Source: Schoenoplectus triqueter
Taxonomy: Eukaryota; Streptophyta; Magnoliopsida; Poales; Cyperaceae
Length of the DNA: 64,000 nt
Assembly (NCBI GenBank): GCA_964058805.1
Contig: CAXKVV010000062.1
Location: 248,001-312,000, forward strand
Direction: 5' to 3'
Shown piece after piece: positions 37,497 to 47,600 of the stretch (position 1 is the stretch's first letter; each line of letters opens with the position of its first letter). The notes beneath the pieces are model-generated. The model had not been told where the DNA came from. It saw only the letters and a program-made list of their open reading frames with translations, and did not search any database. The translations under genes were made by a program, and so were the position numbers.

Positions 37497-38566
37497 AGGC
37501 GTTCCTTTCCTCGAGAATGTGACATTGCCACATGAGTGACAGAAAAGGAGCCAGATGGTATTATATATACATGAGAGGAGGTCAAGAAAAGGGAGCTTTA
37601 GTAAAAACCGATTTGAAAATTATTAGAGGCTGTTTTTGAAAATAAAACCGCTTTTAAAGAATTGAAACGGGTTTTTAAATTAATTTTTAGAGCCGTTTTT
37701 TTTAAGAATCCGGTTTTAAAATGGTTAAGTTTAGAATGTTAGAGTCGGTTGTTTTATAAAATCGATTCTAAATTTTAGAAACCGAATATGGGCCTCCGTA
37801 TATGACTCAATTTTAGGATCGGTTTTATAGTAAAATCGGTTTTAAAAATTTTAACAAAATTTACAATCATGCCACTAAAATCTTTTAGCGGGTCTATTCT
37901 GTAAAACTGATTTTAAATAGGCGTTTCTAATTTTTTTTTTGCGGGTAGTGATATATATATTACCTACGTACTTTGGCATATATATGATCATGTTTGATGT
38001 TGATAATTAATAATATCATAATACTCTTGATTCATGATTATCAAATAAAGTAAAAAAACGAAAGAAACGATATCTCAAGTGTTACACATAGGACATGGAT
38101 AATTTGGGTATTGAACTTTTGTTATATGAGTAAAGATCAATTAATTGCACGTACGCTAGCTGGCTTGTAATTATTTAATTTGTACGTACCTTCTGCTCGA
38201 ATTCCCGTTCAAATCCACGCTTATTAGAAGGAAAGTCCCACACGATGAACTGCATGCATATACACATATAGATCAGTGTTTTTTTTTTCCTCAAAATATG
38301 CCACGAGAAAAAATGTTTTGTTCAACAAAAATGTAATTAAAATACTAATTTTCCCTCAATAAAAAAAAGTTTTCCTTCCAGTGAAATCCTTCTTTCGACA
38401 AAATTAACTTGTCTGGTACGAGGGATACTATTTATTATTTTATTGTATACCGTCTTCTTATAATTATGAAATGCATGCGTGGTTTACCTGGAAGTAATCG
38501 TCCATGGTCTTGTTGTCTGGAGCTGGATGCACTTTATTTTCCCATATCTGTAAGAGTTACACACAC

Positions 38567-38644
<78 letters not shown>

Positions 38645-41600
38645 TTATTTATTTATTTATTATCCTAGAAGCACCGACTCTATCCATTCTCTTTACTTGA
38701 TGACATATCTAATTATTTCTGAATTTTAACTTACTTATTTAAATAATTTTTTTATATCAAAATTTTATGGGATAAATTTTTTTTTCAGTTTTAGAGTTTC
38801 ATATATATAGTCTGCTATGTTTCCAAAGTTCTGTGTCCGGAATGTTGATACATGTAGGTTGAAATATTCTTCATGTCAATAACCTATTACCAACTTTTAC
38901 TATTATTATCATGTAATTATTGTATTTAATAATTTTTAAAAGATGACATTATTGACATAAAAAAATTGATATATTTTTAATTATTTTCATAGTCATCTTT
39001 CAAAATCATTAGAAATGAGAAATAAAATTATTTAAGTATTTTAAATATTGGTAACATAAAAATCTATTGATATGAAGAATTTAAAAAAAATGCCTGAATC
39101 AATATTTTAGAAACAAAAATTTGAAATTTAACATGTAAACATTTCGACCTGATCGAAAAGGTTATCGATGCACCCCAGCCGAACTAGATAATTAAATAAT
39201 ATATTACGTACCGTTTTCATGTCCCACAGTAGCTGCTCCTTGATGACCTCGACTGGAGTCTAGATGATTAAAAAAAAAAGTGAACATTCCGTCATCCGGG
39301 AATTTAAAGTGTGTATGTTCCATATTTAAAAGTGTCAATCATTTATCTACTTTTTATGTATTAACTATTATTATTTTTAATTATAATGAACAATTATTAA
39401 TTACAATTATATATGATTGTTAAATGTTGAAATTTAAAATTTTTATTTACAAAAAAATATATAAAATACTTTAACTTTAATCAGTAATAATTACACTTTT
39501 TATTTAATAATTGTATTATTATACTTAAGAAATCCTATTTATTGTTCTATTAGTGGATCAACATTGAGGTTAATTCTTCAAGGTCTACCTCATAATCATA
39601 GTCACGCACTACAATGATAATTGTAGTTTTTGTTGCTTCAATCTTTAACCTTCCCTGCAATTGCAATATGAAGTCAGTGAGAGAAAGTCAAGGCTTTGTG
39701 GATAGTTAATTTTCATTCTTTTTTAAAATTTTCTTTTGAAATAATCCAATATTATCTACATTTTTTTCCTCTAAATAAACTTAATTACAGTTTGACGCAC
39801 AAAACTGGTAAAAGTATTTAAAACTGGAATAAACTGAGCATACTTCGGATAAAATTATCACCTGTACAATGTGGTGATAAACAAAACCTTATGAGTTATG
39901 AAATCACAAACCTTAAACTGTCACTCTGATTTGACAAAATAATCAACTATTCAATTCGAGACATATCCTAGAAATTCTAGGGTGTCAAAACTTTAACCCA
40001 ATCTGTTTCAATTCGAATTTGATCTTTAAATTAACTCGAAAATAAATAAATTGGTATGGATAAAGATTTATTGATCCATTGCGGATCATGTCGGATATAT
40101 ATAAAAATTAACGAATTAATTTATAATTAATGTTAACTGATATATGATTAAATCTTATTTATACACTAACTATATCAATTAACATTAATTAGAAATTAAT
40201 TAATATTTAATTTACTTAAAAAAATTAAAAATAATAAATGAATACATAATTATTTTATATGGGCCGGATCGGATCGACCTGTGACCCGTTTGGGTCGAGT
40301 CAGGTCAAAGAAATTATGACCAATTTTAAATAATTCGGATTGAATCAGATTAAGAAAAATAATAAAGTATTGATGATCCAACCCGACCGCATTCATTGAC
40401 ACTCTTTTCATTTCTTTCATCGGTGACTTCTGTGTTGGGGTGTCAAAAATTAATTTGACCCGGCTCAAAATGATCTGAGAATAAATGGGTTCGGATATTT
40501 ATTAAAAATTTTTGATCTATTATGGATCAGATCGGATATGGATCGACCCGACCAAACCAATTTAATTATGTTTTTTATGTTGTGATTTCATGCTAATCAA
40601 ATATAATATATATACTAATTAAGATTAATTATTTATTAAGTAATAATAAATTACTTACAATATACAAAAATGATGAACGTATACTTAATTAGTTTATTTT
40701 GATCGGATTGGATGAGATTGACCTGTACTACATTTGAGCTGGATCGCATCAAACAAAAATTTTAACCTGATTTTAAACGAATCGTATCAAATAGAAATAG
40801 ATCGGTTAAAAAATAATAAAATAATAATGATTCGAATCAAATCTAATGGGACGTAACCCCGCCAATTAACACCCCTACTTTTAAGTCATCATTAGTAACT
40901 TTCCGGCCCTAAAAGGAAAGAATGGCAATCCCCCCTTTTGGATAGACGACGCCGCCTCAGCGATTTAGGATTGTTGGACGTTGGACATCTGATCGTACCT
41001 CCGTGCTTTGATCTAACGATTTCCGTGCATCTGAATATTAACTATTATATCCTATCTATTTTACTTTATACAATGGATATTTAGATATAGGTTCCGCATA
41101 TGGATTGCATCTTCTTCGTCGCTGCTCCAATTCTTATATGGTTTCCTCACAGATATGCTCCTTTGACTTGGCATTGAACAAGGTCCATCTAGAATCGCCA
41201 GTCTAAGCCGTTCTCCTCGCTTGTCTCTCTCCTTAATTTCTTCGTTACACGCAAATTTAATTTGCCTTTCTCTCTCTCACCGTTTGCATCGATATAGATC
41301 TAATAGTTTCCATTGCTTTTGAAAAACGAAAATATTTTGCGTCCATCAATCATTGCTTTTGAAAAACGAAAATATTTTGTGTCCACCAATAGATTGTAAA
41401 CAAGTTGAGTCGAATTGAGTTGGATCAAGTTCGTGCTCAGTTCATTAGCTTAATGAGTAGAGCCGAGTTAACTCACTAATTACTTCCGAACTAAAAATTT
41501 TAATTTGGGATCGACTCGTTAAATTAACGAGTTAATCAAAATGCAAGTTAAGACTCATTAATAATATTTCTTATGATATTTTATACTAAAATTTATATCA

Positions 41601-44600
41601 AAATTATTAAAATAACTATGAAAACATATTTCACAAAATTTCATATAATAATTAAAGTATATATCATACTATATAGTTACTATACTAAAAATCATTATAA
41701 TAAAAATATATAAATAATAAATATTAATAGTTAACAGAGTTAAACGATCTGAGTCAGCACAAGCTCAAACTTAACTCATTAACTCAACGAGTTTAACTCA
41801 TAAATGAATTGGTTTATTAACTTAACAAGTTTATGTAATATTTGGGAATGAGAAAACCTGTACATGTAGTTGCACATTAATTTCTTGGTCCGCGCGAGGA
41901 GCCATTCGATGACAAACAAAAAGATATAAAAAAGAGAGAGAGAGAGAGAGAGAGCCAATCGTACGTGATGTGATTTGTAGTTTTGGTTTGTTTAATAACT
42001 CATAACTTGTATATATTTAATGGCGAAAATAACAGCGTACGTACCTGAAAAATTAATTCAATGAGCTCAGCATTTGCGGCATTCGAGCGACCAATATCAT
42101 GAAACCACCTACAAAATATATAGTATGCACTGTTGTATCACATATATTGGATCATCTATATCTGGACAAATTAAGATCCACTTTTTTGGTTTTCCTTTAA
42201 TATATCTTTTCTAAATATATAACTAATTAAATCCATGCAGAAAAGTATTAAATGAACTTACATGTTTAGTAGCAGAACGTCCGAAACAACCAATGCAAAT
42301 AGTGCGGTTTGCTTTTCAAATTTTGTTTCACCCTACAAGTAAAACAAATAAAATTATCAAAAGATGTACAAGCAGAAATACGATATGCGCGCGATTGCGT
42401 CTGCAATAAACGAAACAATATACTTTCGTTTATAAGAAACTAGCTACAGTCATTTTGTTTTGGGTACATCATTCAACAAGATAAATTATCAATATAACAT
42501 TGCAATCAGTTCAATATTTATTTTATATGAAAAACATAATTATGCATTGCATAACAAATGTTATTGAAAAAAAAAAAAGGTCTAAATAATAATTTCTAGT
42601 CATCACCGTAATATTTCAAAAAGCAATAGCGCTATAGCCAGCGGAAGCTATCATATAAATTAGACTTTCATAGAGTAATTAAATAATAATAAATTGATTA
42701 TGGACTTATAAATTTATAGTTAATCAGTAAAAACTCAAGTTTGTTATTCATAATATCACTGATATCGTAAAAATTAAATTATTTTTCTATTCAAATAATC
42801 TAAATAACCATAAATCATATCATTTCTTTTTTAAGATAAATAATAAAATAATATTATATAAATTTGGGTCTCTCAAGTTATACAAAATTAATTTTAAATA
42901 AAAATAATAAACTATATCGAATAACGTATTATTTTGTTGTTGCATGCTATACGCTATTGCGGCCCACTATTACCCTATATTGATCATAGTTTGAAATAGT
43001 TAGCGCAAAGTTAGCCTATAACATAGCTTTTGAGGTTGGAAAATACTATAACGCGCTATTTAGAACCTTAGTTATTGGGACAGATGGATATAGCTAGAGT
43101 TAGATTTAGGAAGGGATGAAATATTCTTGGAGAGAGAGTAGAAGGAAATCAAGAGAAGAGATCAAAACGGAGAGTAATACTTTTTATCTTGTTTTTCCTG
43201 TTTCTTTATTTAATCATGAATATTTTTAATTTCTCCTCACCATAAGAGAGAGTAGTTATGCATCTAGTGTTAGACATTTTAGACTCGATACTTGCTATGT
43301 AATTAATCTTATCCTTTGTATTTTTATCTATTATTTCAATGAATTACATTGTCGTTAAATTAAACTTGTGCTTGATTAAATTGCTTAATATTATATTAGT
43401 AATCCACTTTGGATTGAAAATTCTAAATAGAATATATTTGTAAGATGCAAATTAATAGTAGGATGATGACAAGCTGAGATAATTATTCATATTACTAACC
43501 ATAATCTGATAATACTCAGATCGAAAAGCAGTATCTATTTCTCGGTGAAATACTCAACTATGATTTTAGTCTAGATGGGATTTTCTCTAAATTTTTAGAG
43601 TAACTAGTAAGAAGTACCTAACCTTGAATAACCAATCTTTAGTAGTTTTAGAAGTACCCAGCACTTAAGGGCTTGAATCACTGGAGCGAAGTACATAATT
43701 GTAAAGTCTAAATTGATTTAAGTACTATATTAAATCCTAATCGGATAATTAATATTAAATTACGATAACCTCACATACCTAAGGGCAAAAATATAAACTA
43801 AGATTAATGCTCCAATTGACAGTAAAGCCGAAACCCTAAGTTTTCGCCAATTTGTGTTAAGTCAAAATTATGTTCAACTCGATCTTTAGTTTAGAATTAA
43901 TTTAGTTCGAATATGAAATCAAATTTACTGGTTATCTTAGGAAAATTATCAGCATCTAATACTTTAAACCAGTCCTTGTAGGGCAGACACTAGTACACAA
44001 TAGATCATACGCTGATGGCTATCTACTGTATGTATTTAGGTTTAAATTATTAGTTTGTAATACGCTGATGTCGATTTTTGTTCTCTAATAGTACGATCGA
44101 TGCTATTTGTTTATATTAGTACAAGTTTTTTTTCATTACATCAGTATCTTATTATGAAAAAAAATCTTGTACTGATATAAACAAATAGAATCGATCGTAC
44201 TTTTAGAGAAAAAAATCAACACAAAAGTGATAATAATGTCGGATTTCAAAAATCTAAAAAATATTTTTTTATGCAGATATTCTTAAGTTAATTGATTGTG
44301 TTTTAAATTCATATAATTTGGATGTCATTTGAAAGTCCATCAAAAGTCATCAAAATTATAATATAACTTTAACGGTTTAACTTTAGCGATCTTTGATGGA
44401 ATATCAAATGACACTCAAATTATATGAAATTTAATACACAATCAATTAATTAGCTTCTGAATATATTTATAAATATTTTTATAAATTTATATAAAATTAA
44501 TTGTCCAATAGGACTAAAATAAATATTGTCGAAGGATTTCCACCTTTTTTTAACTAATTTGCCCTATTGACCGTGTGTGAACCAAGTTTAATCGGCCTAG

Positions 44601-47600
44601 AAAACAATGAGCGTCTGTTCTTTTTTCGATACAGTGCGCTTGGACTATCATTAGTGGTGGCAATCAATAAATTTTTTTAAGTAACAAGTATAACCTGTTA
44701 GTTGTATTAGTGCAAAGAAGATGGCAATCAATTTAATTGGGCCTGACTGGTTTGGTTGACGAAGAATTTCGGGACAAATGTTGAGTTGGATTGGGTCTTC
44801 TGATAGACAAATGGTTCACCTAGAACAACTTATTAATCAAATATGATATCTTCTGATGGAGTCTACTTTTATTTGAATTTATTGTTTGTTCTGCTCCATT
44901 TCCTATTATTTATTCTTTGCACAGAAAGATGCTATATCATGAGATTACAAAAAAATTGTTAGTAAGAAGAAAGCTACCTCTGCTCTTTCCTTTCCGTCAC
45001 AACCTTCGACATCCATAATAATCATGTTAGGATTGATACATTTAGCTATCCAGATCCCTTTTGTGGTTTGCTTCCTACATATTGATGCATTCAATATGAA
45101 ATATTAATCACCGAGTTACTTCGCTAAAAGGCTAAAAGGGCAGTTGTAATTATTTAAAAATCAAGGTAGACAATTTGAGATGGAAGTAAAATGGGAGAAG
45201 AAAATATCATACGAAGAAAGAAACACATTTCAGTATGCATAAATGTAAAGATTAATATATTAGAATAAGTAATTCTAGTATGAGTTTTAACATCTCCAAA
45301 TTAAGTTTGATGAACTTAAAATCCAAAGCACTTCGATAAACTTAACTCAAAGGTATATTTTCGGATTTTATTTGTGTTGCTTAATAAATTCTTTAAAACA
45401 AAATCTCATGGATACAAAAAAAAATATTTTTCATTTTTTTGAATATTTGTTTCTAATTTATAAATTAACTATATTTGAATGCAAGTATTCAGTATTTTAT
45501 TATTATTTTAGAATCATGTTCAAAAATTGAAAACAAATAATTAAAATATTAACAAAGAAAATTTGTGTATTCGATGAGATTATGAGATAAATAATTTATT
45601 ATGTATAAATTAAATTTAAAGATGTTAAAAAATATTTTTGAGACAAATTCACCAAGAGCTCAGTGAGCTTGAACTCATAGCAGCTTCACTCAATATTTTT
45701 TTTTATGTGAGCGAACTTGAAACAGATCAAAACCAATTTTGGTTCCTAGAAGTGCTTAAACTGCAAGTACTGTATATTAATAAACTTATTACCTTCCTTT
45801 AGCAGCATTTAGCACGTCGAACTTGGTCTTAAATAACTTGTTTAGCAAATAGCTTTTTCCTAGAATTGAAGATGTGAAAATCAAAACTATCAGCAGTTTA
45901 ATTTGCTCATCAAATTAGTATAATTTTCAAAGGAAAAGCTTCTTGAGGGAGAAAAAGTTCCACAATTAATTCCTATTTATTTTGAAGATCTTAATAATCT
46001 TCAGGAATGAGAGCTTATTTAATCAAATATTTCAAACATGACTAGGTAACAGATGTACAAAACTTGGAATCGGTATCGGAATCGGAATGTTGTCCATGGA
46101 ATCAGAAATAGGTGACTCGGTTGGAATGGCCGAATGGATGGAACCTACTGGACTGACTTCAAAAAAGTATTTGATATTTTTGTACAATAAAGAAAATATG
46201 AGAAGACAATAACTTCTAATGATGTAGTATACGATGTGTACATATGAAAACCCAAAAATTGTTAATTAGCCATTTTCAAAGATGGGACAACATGAATAAT
46301 TAATTAATTTAGAAATAAATATGTAAGAGTTATAAATCCCAAAATTTTGAACTTTGCTCCTATATTGCCCCGTCACGAGTACATTATGACCTAGCTAGTT
46401 AACAAATTGTAACAAACAAATATTTTTTTCGACATCGATGCTATCATGGTTTTTGACGAACCACAAGTAATATATTAATGTTTACAAGTCTATATATATG
46501 GTCTATGACTCTATGCCTCTATACCTCAAGCTTGTTAAAAAGGATCTGATAATTGTCCCTCTTGAAAACCTCTTAACGGCACTCCAACAGGATGTGAACG
46601 AGTATTCGATCTCCACCTCACACGAATATGGCTCTAAATCTGCTGTTTTTCTTGGAGAAAAAAGAGGATCCTCCTTTTCTTTGTTAAAAATAAATAAATT
46701 ATAAAAATAGAAAAAAATTATATATATGTTCTTTTACTTCTAGATTGATAGTCTGTCAAATTTTATTTAATTTCATTAACGTTTAGTAGTTCATCAAAGA
46801 GTGTCAAATTTAACGGTCTTTCATTGATTTTTGCAACGGTTCCAATTTAACGGTCTTTGATGAACTAGCAAACGTTAATGAAATTGAATAAAATTTGACG
46901 GACTAGCAACCAACAAGTAGAATAACATATATATAATTTTTTTCCTATTTTTATAATTTTATTTTTATTTTTTTACAAAGAAAAGGAGGACCCTCCTTTT
47001 CTCCAACAAAAAAACAGATTTGGACCCCACGAATATATCTTCCCGTGTTTACAACTCCACGACTTTCAAGAAACTAGGGTTTTGACTCTACCCGATCTGA
47101 TCCGAACTCGATTCGACCCGAATGATCCGAAAATAAACGGGTCGGGTATGGGTTTAATTTTTTGACCCAAATCGGGTCTGGTCGGATTCGGGTCAACCCG
47201 ACCCGACTTATTAATTATATTTTTTGATGTAATTTTATGATTTAATACTAACACAAACTTAAATATACACTAATTATATACTAATTAAGATTAATTATAA
47301 ATTAATTAATATTTTATTACTTAAAATTATATAAAAATAATGAATAAATATTGAATTATTTTACATGGGTCAGGTCGGATATAGGTCAAGATTTTTTAAC
47401 CCGAATTTGATCAGGTCGGATCAAGAAAAATAATAAAATAATATGACCTCACCCGAACCCGACCCATTGATACCCCCCTACAAGAGACCAACACTTTTAA
47501 GGGCCGGAGGAGGAATAATGATGGAGGATGGGAGGGGAGGATGTGGTAGAGGTTGCAGAATTCGATCTGATTCGAGAAACCCGTCCGATCTGTTTGGATC

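Noticed and set aside
38409..38729. 106-codon plus-strand frame with Tyr-Ile repeats
   Set aside because: Translation of the (AT)n microsatellite and antisense of exon 8.
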